Shown in pieces: positions 17,260 through 27,111 of a DNA stretch of 64,000 nt. The DNA comes from Arthrobacter sp. OV608 (lineage in GTDB: Bacteria; Actinomycetota; Actinomycetes; Actinomycetales; Micrococcaceae): contig FOEZ01000015.1 in assembly GCA_900110595.1 (NCBI GenBank), forward strand, positions 1-64,000, written 5' to 3'. A model generated the notes under the pieces. The model made no database searches. It worked only from the letters and a program-made list of their open reading frames with translations, and had not been told where the DNA came from. How positions within the stretch are numbered: position 1 is the stretch's first letter; each line of letters opens with the position of its first letter. Both the position numbers and the translations under genes were made by a program.

Positions 17260-17293
17260 GGACGACGGCGGCACGCACCGCCCGCCGTCGTCC
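17260..17293. terminator. Terminator between flavin reductase gene and dnaE
   Basis: 12-bp perfect GC-rich stem (17260-17271 with 17282-17293), 10-base loop, between convergent genes. Confidence 0.6.
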
Positions 17294-17317
17294 GCTGCTC
17301 TCAGGCGACCAGTGCTC

Positions 17318-20300
17318 TCAGGCGTCCAGGCAGGCCGGGCCCAGCAGGACCTTCAAGTCACCAAACAGGGACGGACTGGGGTTCACCCGGAGGTGGACCG
17401 GCAGGCCCATGATCTCCGTGCGGGTATCGCCCTGCAGGTGCAGGCGCACTTCCGAGTTGCCGCGGTGGGTCCGGAGAACGTCGCCAAGCTCCGTGACCAC
17501 GGCCTCCGTGGCCTTGTGCGTGGGCATGGTGATCACCAGCGGTCCGCCCAGCCCTTCGCTGAGGTCCGGGACGGAAAGCTCCATGCAGTTCAAGGTGATC
17601 GCGCCGTCGTCGCGCTTTTGCAGGCGCCCCTTGACCACCACGATCAGGTCCTCGGCCAATACTGAGGCAATTGGTCCATAGACCTGGCCGAAGAACATCA
17701 CTTCCATCGAGCCGCCAAGGTCCTCCACCTCCGCCCGCGCGTAGGCGTTTCCGCTGGCCTTGGCGATGCGCCGGCTCAGGGATGTGATCATGCCGGCGAT
17801 GGTGATGATGGCACCATCCTGCGGCCCGTCTTCACCCAGGACTGACGTGATGCTCATTTCGGCATGCTGGCTGAGCACCCCCTCGAGGCCCTGCAGGGGG
17901 TGGTCCGAGACGTACAGGCCCAGCATGTCCCGCTCAAAGGAGAGTTTGTCCTTCTTCTCCCATTCAGGCAGGTCGGGGATTTCGATGCTCAGCGACGATT
18001 CCGACTCGGCTTCCTCAAAGCCGGCGAAGAGGTCGAACTGGCCGATCGCTTCGTTCCGCTTTAGCGTGATGACCGAGTCGATGGCTTCTTCGTGGATCAT
18101 GGCCAGGGCGCGCCGGTGGTGGCCCAGCGAATCGAAGGCGCCGGACTTGATCAGCGACTCAATGGTGCGCTTGTTGCACACCACGGCCGGGACCTTCATC
18201 AGGTAGTCCTTGAAGGAGGTAAAGGCGCCCTCGCTCTCCCGGGCCGCCACCATGGCTTCCACCGCGTTGACGCCGACGTTGCGGATGGCGCCCATGCCGA
18301 AGCGGATGTCGTTGCCTACGGGGGTGAAGTTCAGGGCGGACTCATTGACGTCCGGCGGGAGCACGGTGATGCCCATGCGCCGGCATTCGTTCAGGTAAAT
18401 CGCGGACTTGTCCTTGTCATCGCCCACGGACGTGAGCAGCGCCGCCATGTACTCAGGGGCGTAGTGGGCCTTGAGGTACGCGGTCCAGTAGGAGATCACG
18501 CCGTACGCGGCCGAGTGGGCCTTGTTGAAGGCGTAGTCGGAGAAGGGCAGCAGGATGTCCCACAGGGTCTTCACGGCCTCCATGGAGTAGCCGTTGTCCT
18601 GCATGCCCTGGGAGAAGCCGGCGAACTGCTTGTCCAGCTCGGATTTCTTCTTTTTGCCCATGGCCCGGCGGAGGATGTCTGCCTGGCCCAGCGAGTACCC
18701 GGCCAGCTTCTGCGCCACGGCCATCACCTGCTCCTGATACACGATCAGGCCGTAGGTTCCGCCGAGGATCTCCTTGAGGGGTTCCTCCAGTTCCGGGTGG
18801 ATGGGGATGACTTCCTGGATCCCGTTTTTGCGCAGTGCGTAGTCCGTGTGGGCGTTGGCGCCCATGGGGCCCGGCCGGTAGAGCGCCAGGACGGCGGAGA
18901 TGTCTTCGAAGTTGTCAGGCTTCATCAGCTTGAGCAGCGACCGCATGGGGCCGCCGTCGAGCTGGAAGACACCCAGGGTGTCGCCGCGTGCCAGCAGCTC
19001 GTAGGATGGCGCATCATCGAGCTCGAGGTTTTCCAGGTCGAGGTCGATGCCGCGGTTCATCTTGATGTTCTCGAGGGCGTCGGAAATGATCGTCAGGTTC
19101 CGCAGGCCCAGGAAGTCCATCTTGATCAGGCCCAGGCCCTCGGACGTCGGGTAGTCGAACTGGGTGATCACCTGGCCGTCCTGGAAACGGCGCATGATCG
19201 GAATGACGTCGATGATCGGGTCCGAGGACATGATCACACCGGCGGCGTGGACGCCCCACTGGCGTTTCAGCCCCTCGATGCCGAGTGCTGTCTCGAACAC
19301 CTTGGCGGCTTCCGGATCGGTGCTGATCAGCTGCCGGAAGTCCCCGGCCTCGCCGTAGCGCTTCGCCTCCGGGTTCTGGATGTCCGCGAGGGGGATGTCC
19401 TTGGCCATCACTGCCGGCGGCAGCGCCTTGGTCAGCTGCTCGCCCATGCTGAAGGGGTAGCCCAGCACGCGCGAGGAGTCCTTGAGCGCCTGTTTGGTCT
19501 TGATGGTGCCGTACGTGACGATCATCGCAACGCGCTCGTCACCGTATTTCCGGGTCACGTAGTCGATGACCTCGGAGCGGCGGCGGTCATCGAAGTCGAC
19601 GTCGAAGTCGGGCATTGAGACGCGGTCGGGGTTGAGGAAGCGCTCGAAGATCAGGCCGTGGCGCAGCGGGTCCAGGTCAGTGATGCGCATGGCGTACGCC
19701 ACCATGGAACCGGCACCGGAACCACGGCCGGGACCCACGCGGATGCCGTTGTTCTTGGCCCAGTTGATGAAGTCGGCCACCACCAGGAAGTAGCCCGGGA
19801 AGCCCATCGAGGTGATGACGCCCAGTTCATAGTCGGCCTGTTTGCGGACCTCGTCCGGGATTCCGGCCGGATACCGGTACTGCAGCCCCTTATCCACTTC
19901 CTTCACCAGCCAGGAGGTCTCGTCCTCCCCCGGCGGGCACGGAAAGCGCGGCATGTAGTTGGCGTCCGTATTAAAGGACACTTCACAGCGCTCGGCGATG
20001 AGCAGGGTGTTGTCGCAGGCGTCCGGGTGGTCGCGGAAAAGCTCCCGCATCTCCTGCGGCGATTTCAGGTAGTAGCCGCTGCCGGAGAAGGCGAACCGGG
20101 AGCCGCCGTTATCGTAGGTGGGCTCCAGGAGGGTTGAGCCGGACTGGATGGCCAGGAGGGCCTCGTGTGCCTTGGCGTCGTGCTCGTGCGTGTAGTGGAG
20201 GTCGTTGGTGGCCACGAGGGGAAGGTTCAGTTCCTTGGCCAGCCGCAGCAGGTCACCGGTGACGCGCCGCTCGATGTCCAGGCCGTGGTCCATCAGCTCA

Positions 20301-20875
20301 CAGAAGTAGTTGTCGGCACCGAAGATGTCGCGGAACTCCGCGGCGGCCTCCAGCGCTTCGCGGTACTGGCCCAGCCGCAGGCGGGTCTGCACTTCCCCGG
20401 ACGGGCATCCCGTGGTGGCTATCAGGCCCTCGGAATAGGTGTTGAGCAGTTCCCGGTCCAGGCGGGGCCACTTGCCGAAGACGGAGTCCAGTGAAGCGAT
20501 GGATGAGGCGCGGAAGAGGTTCCGCATCCCCACGTTGTTGTAGCTGAGCAGGGTCATGTGGGTATACGAGCCGCCGCCGGAGACGTCGTCCTTGCGCTGG
20601 GACTCCTCGCCCCAGCGCACGCGTCCCTTGTCTGTGCGGGCGGTACCCGGTGTTACATAGGCTTCGACGCCGATGATGGGCTTGATGCCCTTGTCCGTGG
20701 CCTTGCGCCAGAAATCGAAGGCGCCGAAGAGGTAACCGTGGTCTGTAGTGGCAAGTGCCGGCATGCCGAGGCGTTCGGTTTCATCGAACAGCTCACCCAG
20801 GCGGGCCGCTCCATCCAGCATGGAGTACTCGGTGTGGGTGTGCAGGTGGACGAACGAATCATTGCTGGAAGTCAC
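17318..20875 (-). CDS. dnaE: DNA polymerase III alpha subunit (replicative)
   Basis: Main replicative DNA polymerase. The 1185-residue protein starts with a PHP domain (HLHTHTEYSMLDGAARL, residues 10-26), then the C-family polymerase core with the catalytic pair in MPDFDVDFDDRRR and the FSDYAFNKAHSAAYG region, a helix-hairpin-helix region, and a C-terminal OB fold near residue 1030-1110. In actinobacteria the PHP domain is the usual proofreading exonuclease. The GTG at 20875 is 6 bases after TAGAAT with no Shine-Dalgarno, so the mRNA is probably leaderless. It lies downstream of rluD, as in many actinobacteria. Confidence 0.98.
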   Translation of the reverse strand: MTSSNDSFVHLHTHTEYSMLDGAARLGELFDETERLGMPALATTDHGYLFGAFDFWRKATDKGIKPIIGVEAYVTPGTARTDKGRVRWGEESQRKDDVSGGGSYTHMTLLSYNNVGMRNLFRASSIASLDSVFGKWPRLDRELLNTYSEGLIATTGCPSGEVQTRLRLGQYREALEAAAEFRDIFGADNYFCELMDHGLDIERRVTGDLLRLAKELNLPLVATNDLHYTHEHDAKAHEALLAIQSGSTLLEPTYDNGGSRFAFSGSGYYLKSPQEMRELFRDHPDACDNTLLIAERCEVSFNTDANYMPRFPCPPGEDETSWLVKEVDKGLQYRYPAGIPDEVRKQADYELGVITSMGFPGYFLVVADFINWAKNNGIRVGPGRGSGAGSMVAYAMRITDLDPLRHGLIFERFLNPDRVSMPDFDVDFDDRRRSEVIDYVTRKYGDERVAMIVTYGTIKTKQALKDSSRVLGYPFSMGEQLTKALPPAVMAKDIPLADIQNPEAKRYGEAGDFRQLISTDPEAAKVFETALGIEGLKRQWGVHAAGVIMSSDPIIDVIPIMRRFQDGQVITQFDYPTSEGLGLIKMDFLGLRNLTIISDALENIKMNRGIDLDLENLELDDAPSYELLARGDTLGVFQLDGGPMRSLLKLMKPDNFEDISAVLALYRPGPMGANAHTDYALRKNGIQEVIPIHPELEEPLKEILGGTYGLIVYQEQVMAVAQKLAGYSLGQADILRRAMGKKKKSELDKQFAGFSQGMQDNGYSMEAVKTLWDILLPFSDYAFNKAHSAAYGVISYWTAYLKAHYAPEYMAALLTSVGDDKDKSAIYLNECRRMGITVLPPDVNESALNFTPVGNDIRFGMGAIRNVGVNAVEAMVAARESEGAFTSFKDYLMKVPAVVCNKRTIESLIKSGAFDSLGHHRRALAMIHEEAIDSVITLKRNEAIGQFDLFAGFEEAESESSLSIEIPDLPEWEKKDKLSFERDMLGLYVSDHPLQGLEGVLSQHAEMSITSVLGEDGPQDGAIITIAGMITSLSRRIAKASGNAYARAEVEDLGGSMEVMFFGQVYGPIASVLAEDLIVVVKGRLQKRDDGAITLNCMELSVPDLSEGLGGPLVITMPTHKATEAVVTELGDVLRTHRGNSEVRLHLQGDTRTEIMGLPVHLRVNPSPSLFGDLKVLLGPACLDA

Positions 20876-20881
20876 CGCACT

Positions 20882-20887
20882 ATTCTA
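20882..20887 (-). promoter_or_regulatory. -10 hexamer TAGAAT of dnaE (leaderless)
   Basis: Minus-strand TAGAAT, 6 bases before the dnaE GTG at 20875, in the 35-base gap behind rluD. No ribosome binding site is present. Confidence 0.5.
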
Positions 20888-20910
20888 AGCGCCGGCCGGG
20901 CAGGGGTCCG

Positions 20911-21837
20911 TCAGGCCCGCCCTGACTCCAGCACTTCCAGGGCAAACGCCAGGTCCTGCGGGTAGTCGCTGACAACACGCACCGACTCCCCCGTGACGGG
21001 ATGCTCAAAGCCGAGTTCGCGGGCATGCAGCCACTGGCGGGTCAGCCCCAATGTGGCCGCGAGCCGGGGGTCGGCACCGTAGGTGAGGTCACCGGCGCAG
21101 GGGTGGCGCAGTGCGGAAAAGTGAACCCGGATCTGGTGGGTGCGGCCGGTTTCCAGGTGTACTTCCACCAGGCTTGCCTTGCCGAAGGCTTCCACCACTT
21201 CGTAGTGCGTGACGGACGGCCGCCCGTCCTCGATGACGGCGAACCGCCAGTCATGGCCGGGGTGCCTGCCGATGGGAGCGTCGATGGTGCCCACCAGCGG
21301 ATCAGGCAGGCCCTGCACCACGGCGTGGTAGACCTTGTCCACGGTACGCTCCTTGAACGCCCGCTTCAGGGCTGTGTACGCGCGCTCGGACTTGGCCACC
21401 ACCATGGCTCCCGATGTGCCGACGTCGAGCCGGTGGACAATGCCGGCACGCTCCGGCGCCCCTGACGTGGAGATGCGGTATCCGGCCCCGGCAAGGCCGC
21501 CCACAACGGTGGGCCCCACCCAGCCCGGGGAGGGATGGGCAGCTACGCCCACGGGTTTATCAACGACGACAAAATCGTCGTCGTCCAGCAGGATCTTCAG
21601 GCCTTCCACAACTTCCTCCACGACTTCCAGGGGGTCACGCCGTTCCGGCAGGCTCACCTGGAGGACGTCTCCGGCCACCAGTTTGGCCGATTTGCCCAAT
21701 GCTTTGCCTTTGCTGAGGATATGGCCCTCGGCGATCAGGGTTGCCGCCAGGGAGCGCGAAATCCCCAGGAGCGCGGCGACCCCCGCATCAGCGCGGGTGC
21801 CGCCAAACTGTTCGGCGACGACAACGCGCTCAAGCAT
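20911..21837 (-). CDS. rluD: Ribosomal large subunit pseudouridine synthase, RluD type
   Basis: Converts uridines to pseudouridines in 23S rRNA. The 308-residue protein has an N-terminal S4 RNA-binding domain (about residues 16-75, [22 protein letters not shown]) and a catalytic domain with the diagnostic [20 protein letters not shown], whose aspartate is catalytic, plus [22 protein letters not shown]. The target positions are inferred from the family only. The start overlaps the end of lspA by 8 bases, so translation is probably coupled; lspA-rluD is a conserved pair in actinobacteria. Confidence 0.95.
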   Translation of the reverse strand: MLERVVVAEQFGGTRADAGVAALLGISRSLAATLIAEGHILSKGKALGKSAKLVAGDVLQVSLPERRDPLEVVEEVVEGLKILLDDDDFVVVDKPVGVAAHPSPGWVGPTVVGGLAGAGYRISTSGAPERAGIVHRLDVGTSGAMVVAKSERAYTALKRAFKERTVDKVYHAVVQGLPDPLVGTIDAPIGRHPGHDWRFAVIEDGRPSVTHYEVVEAFGKASLVEVHLETGRTHQIRVHFSALRHPCAGDLTYGADPRLAATLGLTRQWLHARELGFEHPVTGESVRVVSDYPQDLAFALEVLESGRA

Positions 21838-22399
21838 CGGCGGACTTTTCCTTGCCGGCCGTCAGCCGGGTTCCATCGATGGAGATGCCGCGCAGCGTGA
21901 GGATGCAGATGACCGCGACGGCGGACACCACCGCTGAGTCGGCGATATTGAAGATCGCGAAGTTCGGCAGTTGGATGAAGTCGACCACGTGGCCCATGCC
22001 GAAGGACGGTTCCCGGAAGAGCCTGTCGGTCAGATTGCCCAGCGCGCCGCCCAGCAGCAGGCCCAGCGCGAGGGACCACCAGATGGAGTCGAGCTTGCGG
22101 ACCTGGAACAGGATGGCAATTGCCACCGCGGCCATGATGATGGAGAACACCCAGGTGACGTTTTCGCCGATGGAAAACGCCGCCCCCGAGTTCCGGATGA
22201 AGTACCAGTGCAGCACGGGCGGCAGTACCGGGATCCGCTCCCCTTCCACCATGGAGGAGGTGACCCAGAGCTTGGTCAGCTGGTCCAGGACATAGGCAAA
22301 AACTGCGAACCCCGCAAAGAGGGACAGCAGCACGGCGCGGCGGGGCCGTGGCGAGGGCGGTACAGGGCGTGCGGCGTCGGCGGCAAGTTCGTCAGTCAT
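21830..22399 (-). CDS. lspA: Lipoprotein signal peptidase (signal peptidase II)
   Basis: Cleaves lipoprotein signal peptides after lipidation, in the cytoplasmic membrane. The 189-residue protein has four membrane segments and both catalytic aspartates, in [11 protein letters not shown] and [18 protein letters not shown] is the conserved first-half motif. Its N-terminal 20 residues are a soluble tail. I chose ATG 22399; the longer frame to 22537 crosses the divIVA terminator. At least two lipoproteins in this window (4114-4761 and 44427-44954) would be substrates. Confidence 0.96.
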   Translation of the reverse strand: MTDELAADAARPVPPSPRPRRAVLLSLFAGFAVFAYVLDQLTKLWVTSSMVEGERIPVLPPVLHWYFIRNSGAAFSIGENVTWVFSIIMAAVAIAILFQVRKLDSIWWSLALGLLLGGALGNLTDRLFREPSFGMGHVVDFIQLPNFAIFNIADSAVVSAVAVICILTLRGISIDGTRLTAGKEKSADA

Positions 22400-22433
22400 G
22401 GTGCTTTCATTCGTAAAACCGGTGTCAATGCCA

Positions 22434-22470
22434 AAAGCCGGTGGCCGAGGAATCCTCAGCCACCGGCTTT
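22434..22470 (-). terminator. Terminator after divIVA
   Basis: 12-bp stem (22434-22445 with 22459-22470) extended by an inner 4-bp stem, ending in a T run on the minus strand. It sits between the divIVA stop and the lspA start, so lspA is largely separated from the dcw transcript. Confidence 0.8.
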
Positions 22471-22490
22471 CAGAATACGTGCTTGACAGA

Positions 22491-23180
22491 CTAGTTGGCT
22501 TCGCTGACTTCCGGCGTAGCCACTGAACCGCGGGCATCGAGGTCTCGCAGCTGGCCTTCGATGTAGGCCTTCAGGCGTGAACGGTAGTCACGCTCGAAGC
22601 CGCGCAGCTGCTCCACCTTGCGCTCGAGCACTGAACGCTGCTGCTCCAGGGCGCCGAGAATCTTGCGGGACTTCTCCTGTGCGTCGTTGACCAGGCTGCT
22701 GGCTTCGATCTGCGCCTCGGCGATGATCTTGTCCTTCTGCGCCTGGCCGTCTGCAACGTGGCGGTCGTGCATCTGCTGGGCCATGGCGAGCAGGCCGGCA
22801 GCCGATTCGGCCGAAGCCGTGGCGGCAGCCGGTGCGGCGGCAACAGGAGCGGCAGCTGCCGGGGCAGCCTGCTGGACGTCCTTCTTCTTGCGCTCTTCGG
22901 CGGCCTTGGCTTCTGCTTCGGCCTTCTCGCGGGCTTCGTCCTTGTCGGACTTGACGGGCGCGGGAACCTTCTCCACCACGGGTGCGGCAACGGTGCTGGC
23001 GGGAACGCTGGAACCGGCTTCGGCGAGCTTCTTGCGAAGTTCGTCGTTTTCCTGGTTCAGGCGGCGGAGTTCGACGACGATTTCGTCCAGGAAGTCATCA
23101 ACCTCGTCCTGGTCGTAGCCTTCGCGGAACTTGGTCGGCTGAAAGCGCTTGTTGACAACGTCTTCTGGCGTCAAAGCCAT
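22491..23180 (-). CDS. divIVA: DivIVA/Wag31 polar growth and division protein
   Basis: Coiled-coil scaffold that marks cell poles and septa and directs peptidoglycan synthesis. The 229-residue protein begins with the membrane-binding DivIVA domain (MALTPEDVVNKRFQPTKFREGYDQDEVDDFLDEI), followed by a coiled coil to about residue 52, an A/P-rich linker with a charged K/E block (residues 55-125), and a second long coiled coil from about 130 to 210. This layout is that of Wag31 of M. tuberculosis. The ATG has a TGAGGTG ribosome site. It is the last gene of the dcw run, with about 175 bases of leader between it and yggT. Confidence 0.96.
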   Translation of the reverse strand: MALTPEDVVNKRFQPTKFREGYDQDEVDDFLDEIVVELRRLNQENDELRKKLAEAGSSVPASTVAAPVVEKVPAPVKSDKDEAREKAEAEAKAAEERKKKDVQQAAPAAAAPVAAAPAAATASAESAAGLLAMAQQMHDRHVADGQAQKDKIIAEAQIEASSLVNDAQEKSRKILGALEQQRSVLERKVEQLRGFERDYRSRLKAYIEGQLRDLDARGSVATPEVSEAN

Positions 23181-23357
23181 CTGGTCACCTCACTGGTCTA
23201 AGTAGTCAGTAGGCCTTCCGGCCGTCAAAACTACGGTACCTAAAGTTGGTCTTGTTCCTCTAATTCAACACTGCGGTGTCAAACACGAGTTTTTCTTCAC
23301 ATGGCATTCGTGGTTCCCGGCGGGTTCCATCCCTGCCCTGCAGGTCTATCCGGTAAA

Positions 23358-23645
23358 TCAAGCGAGGCTTCTGGTGATCCCCATGGCAATACTGACTCCA
23401 ATGAACAGGACCAGGAAGCCCAGGTCCAGCGAGATGCCGCCCAGGCGCAGCGGCGGGATCAGCCGCCGCAGTCCGTTCAGCGGCGGATCGGTGATGGAGT
23501 ACACGGCGTGCGCCGCCACCAGGGCGGCTCCCCGGGGACGCCATTCCCGGGCAAACATCTGGACCCAGTCAAACACCAGGCGAATGATCAGGGCGACAAA
23601 GAACAGCAGGAGTGCGAGATAGACAAGCCCGAAAATAATTCCCAT
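23358..23645 (-). CDS. YggT family membrane protein
   Basis: A 95-residue protein with two hydrophobic segments (about residues 5-27 and 68-90). The stretch DPPLNGLRRLIPPLRLGGISLDLGFLVLF matches the YggT signature. Function unknown; genetic context (between sepF and divIVA in most actinobacteria) suggests a part in septum or envelope assembly. It is separated from sepF by a strong hairpin, so its expression may be reduced relative to ftsZ-sepF. Confidence 0.93.
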   Translation of the reverse strand: MGIIFGLVYLALLLFFVALIIRLVFDWVQMFAREWRPRGAALVAAHAVYSITDPPLNGLRRLIPPLRLGGISLDLGFLVLFIGVSIAMGITRSLA

Positions 23646-23716
23646 GACTTACTTCATATCTCCATGTCCCTTGTGGATACCGCGGTGCACTGCGGATGTG
23701 TCTCGTCTATTTCAGC

Positions 23717-23754
23717 ACAGATGCCAGGCAGGTGTGTCCCTGCCTGGCATCTGT
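23717..23754 (-). terminator. Perfect hairpin between sepF and yggT
   Basis: 16-bp perfect stem (23717-23732 with 23739-23754) and 6-base loop, 14 bases after the sepF stop. No T tract follows on the minus strand, so it may be a weak terminator, attenuator or mRNA-end stabiliser. Confidence 0.6.
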
Positions 23755-23767
23755 GTCAGCCTGCTGC

Positions 23768-24298
23768 TCAGCTTTGGTTGAAGAAGCTGGCCGTAGTTTC
23801 ACTGGCCTTTTTGTCGTCGCCGATGACCTCAACGTAGGACGGCGAGAGCAGGAAGACCTTATTGGTCACCCGCTCAATGCTTCCGCGGAGGCCAAAAACA
23901 AGGCCGGCAGAGAAGTCCACCAGGCGCTTGGCGTCAGCCTCGCCCATGTCCGTTACGTTCATGATCACGGGGATGCCATCACGGAAGCTTTCGCCGATGA
24001 GTTTGGCATCGTTGTAGGAACGCGGGTGGATAGTGGTGATCTGGCGGAGACCGGTGGCCTCCTCGCGGCTCGAGGCCGCGCGCTTGATGGGGGTCACTGG
24101 GGCGCGGTATTCCTCTTCGGGGGTGTAGGACGATTCGCGGCTGACCTCGCGGACGGGTGCAGGGGCACGGCGCTCCTCGCGGTCAACTTCCATCGTTTCG
24201 TCCTCATCCTTACGTGTGGTCTGTTGCTCGGACTCGTAGTGTTCATCGCCGTCGGCGAGCCCAAGATAGATCATTGTCTTGCGCAGAGCGCCGGCCAT
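23768..24298 (-). CDS. sepF: Cell division protein SepF
   Basis: Anchors the FtsZ ring to the membrane; the main FtsZ membrane tether in actinobacteria, which lack FtsA. The 176-residue protein has the N-terminal amphipathic helix ([14 protein letters not shown]), an acidic disordered linker (about 15-85) and the SepF core ([28 protein letters not shown] through [16 protein letters not shown]). The ATG at 24298 is preceded by TTAGGAG. It lies in the conserved ftsZ-pgeF-yggS-sepF order. Confidence 0.97.
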   Translation of the reverse strand: MAGALRKTMIYLGLADGDEHYESEQQTTRKDEDETMEVDREERRAPAPVREVSRESSYTPEEEYRAPVTPIKRAASSREEATGLRQITTIHPRSYNDAKLIGESFRDGIPVIMNVTDMGEADAKRLVDFSAGLVFGLRGSIERVTNKVFLLSPSYVEVIGDDKKASETTASFFNQS

Positions 24299-24387
24299 GG
24301 TCGACTCCTAATCGTGTCCGTAAGCGGGCCGCCCAATGGCTTGACAGCACTGGAGTCCCCCGCCCATCACTTCCAATAGCACCGACG

Positions 24388-25125
24388 CTACCCCACGGCG
24401 GGACGCGATCCGAGAATATCGGAGCCGATTCTCAGGTGTGTCGCTCCGAAAGCGATGGCCGCTTCCAGGTCCTGGCTCATGCCGGCGGAAATGGCTGTGG
24501 CGGCGGGATGCTCCGTGACCAGCCGGGCCGAGACACGGGCGAGTTTTTCGAAGGCGGCTTCCGGCGGGGCGCCCAGCGGCGCCACGGCCATGACCCCGGC
24601 CAATTCGAGGCCTGCGGAGACTGCTATCCGTTCAGCCAGCGGCAGCACGTCTTCAGGAACGGCGCCGCCGCGGTGTGCTCCGGCGTCGTCCTCCAGGCTG
24701 ACCTGGATGAAACAGTCCAGCGGCGCCCGCCCTGAGGCGTCGCGCTCGGCCTGTGCAGCCCTGGCCAGCGCGTCCACGAGCTGGGGCCGGTCCACGGAGT
24801 GCACGGCGGCGGCGTACCGGAGCACCGATTTGGCCTTCTTGCTTTGCAGCTGGCCAACGAAGTGCCAGGTAAGGCCGCAGTCCGCCAGTTCAAGCGCCTT
24901 CGCCGACGCCTCCTGGTCGCGGTTCTCGCCGACGTCGGTGACACCCAGCGCCGCGAGCCGTCTGATGTCGTCGGCAGGGTGGAACTTCGTCACCACAATC
25001 AGGGTGGGAAGGTTTCCTTCCCGGCCTGCGGCGGCCGCTGCCGTCCCGATGCGCTGCCGTACGGCGGCCAGCCGCGTTCCGAGCTCCCGGGAACGGGGGT
25101 CGCCGCCAGCCGAGGCCTCAGTCAT
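24388..25125 (-). CDS. PLP homeostasis protein, YggS/PLPBP family
   Basis: Pyridoxal-phosphate binding protein that buffers free PLP and affects amino-acid balance; it has no known enzymatic turnover. The 245-residue alanine-racemase-like barrel shows the PLP lysine in LIVVTKFHPADDIRRL, WHFVGQLQSKKAKSV, AISAGMSQDLEAAIAFGATHLRIGSDILG. The start codon overlaps the end of pgeF by 8 bases. It belongs to the ftsZ operon region; there are 89 bases before sepF. Confidence 0.95.
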   Translation of the reverse strand: MTEASAGGDPRSRELGTRLAAVRQRIGTAAAAAGREGNLPTLIVVTKFHPADDIRRLAALGVTDVGENRDQEASAKALELADCGLTWHFVGQLQSKKAKSVLRYAAAVHSVDRPQLVDALARAAQAERDASGRAPLDCFIQVSLEDDAGAHRGGAVPEDVLPLAERIAVSAGLELAGVMAVAPLGAPPEAAFEKLARVSARLVTEHPAATAISAGMSQDLEAAIAFGATHLRIGSDILGSRPAVG

Positions 25126-25807
25126 GGCACCAGATCAGGCCCGCGAAGCGGCCCGTGTTGCTGTTCCGGCGGTAGGAGAACTGGGATGGCGTCTCCAGGG
25201 TGCAGGGGCCGCTGTATTCAACACTGACGCCTGCCTGGTCCAGCTGGCTGCGGGCACCGGCCGGCAGGTCCAGGCCGAGAGTGCCCCAGGACGTGGTGGT
25301 ACGTGCAGCGGGGACGACGGCGGAAACCTCGTCCTGCAGCCCGGCGGGCACCTCGTAGCAGTTGCCGCAGATCGAAGGTCCCAGCCATGCGCGGATGCCG
25401 ACGGCACCAACGGACTTCATCCTGTCCACGGCCGCCGGAATCACCCCGTTGGCAATGCCGGGACGGCCGGCATGGACCGCGGCGAGGACTGGCCCGTCCG
25501 GCGACTCCCCGGCGAGCAGGACAGGAATGCAGTCCGCAACCATCACCGCCAGCGGGACACCGCGCGAAACCATGGCGTCAGCTTCCGGCGCGGCGGTGTC
25601 CTGGTCCATGACCGTCACCGTGTTGCCGTGCACCTGGTTCATGAACCGCAGCCCCTGGGGCGCTACGCCGATGGCCCGTTCCAGGTCCCCGCGCCGCCGG
25701 CCGACCTCGTCAGGATCATCACCGACATGCAGTGCCAGGTTTCCGGCGTCAGCGTTGGTAAAGGCGATGGAGACGCCGGGCCGGACTTGGGCGCGCCACT
25801 GGAACAA
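25118..25807 (-). CDS. pgeF: Multicopper-oxidase-like PgeF/YfiH family protein
   Basis: A DUF152/laccase-domain protein, 229 residues. Family members remove misincorporated residues during peptidoglycan synthesis (PgeF, E. coli) or act as purine nucleoside phosphorylases; which applies here is not decidable from sequence. Zinc-site motifs are present: MNQVHGNTV, VADCIPVLL, AAVHAGRPGIANGVI and GPSICGNCYEV. It starts 8 bases after the ftsZ stop and overlaps yggS. Placement next to ftsZ is standard in actinobacteria. Confidence 0.93.
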   Translation of the reverse strand: MFQWRAQVRPGVSIAFTNADAGNLALHVGDDPDEVGRRRGDLERAIGVAPQGLRFMNQVHGNTVTVMDQDTAAPEADAMVSRGVPLAVMVADCIPVLLAGESPDGPVLAAVHAGRPGIANGVIPAAVDRMKSVGAVGIRAWLGPSICGNCYEVPAGLQDEVSAVVPAARTTTSWGTLGLDLPAGARSQLDQAGVSVEYSGPCTLETPSQFSYRRNSNTGRFAGLIWCHD

Positions 25808-25815
25808 GCCGGCCC

Positions 25816-27054
25816 CTACTTCAGGAAGTCGGGGACATCCAGGTCATCCGAGTGGCTGCCGGTGAGGTCCGGCTCCACCACGGAGGGGAGGTCGACGTCG
25901 AAGCCTGAGTCAGCCGGAACAGCTGACGGCCGCTGCTGGCCCCAGTTGCTGAGTCCTGCTGCACCGACTCCCGCGTGGATGGGCTGGACGCTGGCCTGGT
26001 GGCTGCCTGCGGAAGGTGCCTGGGCCGGCGCCGGAGCAGTTGCGGGAACGGCCGGCCGCTGGGGAGCGGCCTGGACCTGGGACTGGTCCATCGAGGGCGA
26101 GGTGGCCTTGACGTCGTCGAACCCGGCGGCGATGACCGTGACTCGGGCTTCGTCGCCCAGGGCGTCGTCGATGACGGCGCCGAAGATGATGTTGGCCTCC
26201 GGGTGTGCCACCTCCTGGACCAGGCGTGCAGCTTCGTTGATCTCGAAGAGGCCAAGGTCCGACCCACCCTGGATGGACAGCAGCACGCCGTGCGCGCCGT
26301 CGATGGAGGCTTCCAGCAGCGGCGAGGCGATGGCGAGCTCGGCTGCCTTGACGGCGCGGTCTTCGCCACGGGCGGAGCCGATGCCCATCAGCGCCGAACC
26401 GGCGCCCTGCATGACGGACTTGACGTCGGCAAAGTCAAGGTTGATCAGGCCGGGGGTGGTGATGAGGTCGGTGATGCCCTGGACGCCGGAGAGCAGCACC
26501 TGGTCAGCGGAACGGAAAGCATCCAGGACGGAGACATTGCGGTCGCTGATGGACAGGAGGCGGTCGTTGGGGATCACGATCAGGGTGTCCACTTCGTCGC
26601 GCAGGGCGTCGATGCCGGCTTCGGCGGAACCGGCACGCCGGCGGCCTTCGAAGGTGAACGGGCGGGTGACCACACCGATGGTCAGGGCACCCAGGGAACG
26701 GGCGATGCGGGCGACGACCGGAGCGCCGCCGGTGCCGGTTCCGCCACCTTCGCCTGCGGTGACGAACACCATATCGGCACCACGCAGGACTTCCTCGATC
26801 TCGTCGGCGTGGTCCTCCGCAGCCTGCTTGCCCACCTCGGGGTTGGCACCCGCACCAAGGCCGCGGGTCAGCTCGCGCCCCACGTCAAGCTTGACGTCGG
26901 CATCGCTCATCAGCAGGGCCTGGGCGTCGGTGTTGATGGCGATGAATTCAACACCTCGGAGGCCGACCTCGATCATGCGGTTGACTGCGTTCACGCCACC
27001 GCCGCCGATGCCGACGACTTTGATGACGGCCAAGTAATTCTGCGGAGCTGCCAC
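25816..27054 (-). CDS. ftsZ: Cell division GTPase FtsZ
   Basis: Tubulin-like GTPase that forms the Z ring. 412 residues from the GTG at 27054 (AAGGGA upstream); an ATG at 27114 would add 20 unlikely residues. The nucleotide-binding glycine signature [27 protein letters not shown] at the start and the T7-loop [11 protein letters not shown] are all intact. A P/A/Q-rich linker (about 315-395) leads to the conserved C-terminal peptide [10 protein letters not shown], which binds SepF. The 184-base upstream region carries tandem and inverted AACCTT/AAGGTT elements that suggest MerR-type control. Confidence 0.98.
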   Translation of the reverse strand: MAAPQNYLAVIKVVGIGGGGVNAVNRMIEVGLRGVEFIAINTDAQALLMSDADVKLDVGRELTRGLGAGANPEVGKQAAEDHADEIEEVLRGADMVFVTAGEGGGTGTGGAPVVARIARSLGALTIGVVTRPFTFEGRRRAGSAEAGIDALRDEVDTLIVIPNDRLLSISDRNVSVLDAFRSADQVLLSGVQGITDLITTPGLINLDFADVKSVMQGAGSALMGIGSARGEDRAVKAAELAIASPLLEASIDGAHGVLLSIQGGSDLGLFEINEAARLVQEVAHPEANIIFGAVIDDALGDEARVTVIAAGFDDVKATSPSMDQSQVQAAPQRPAVPATAPAPAQAPSAGSHQASVQPIHAGVGAAGLSNWGQQRPSAVPADSGFDVDLPSVVEPDLTGSHSDDLDVPDFLK

Positions 27055-27111
27055 GTTACGTGTCCCTTGTTCGTGTCTTATTGCTAAATCTGATGAAGAG
27101 CTTAATGCCTG

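Noticed and set aside
18092..19618. A 508-codon open frame on the plus strand opposite dnaE
   Set aside because: It is fully antisense to a certain gene, its composition (H, V, G, D-rich) is what high-GC codon shadows give, and it has no recognisable domain.
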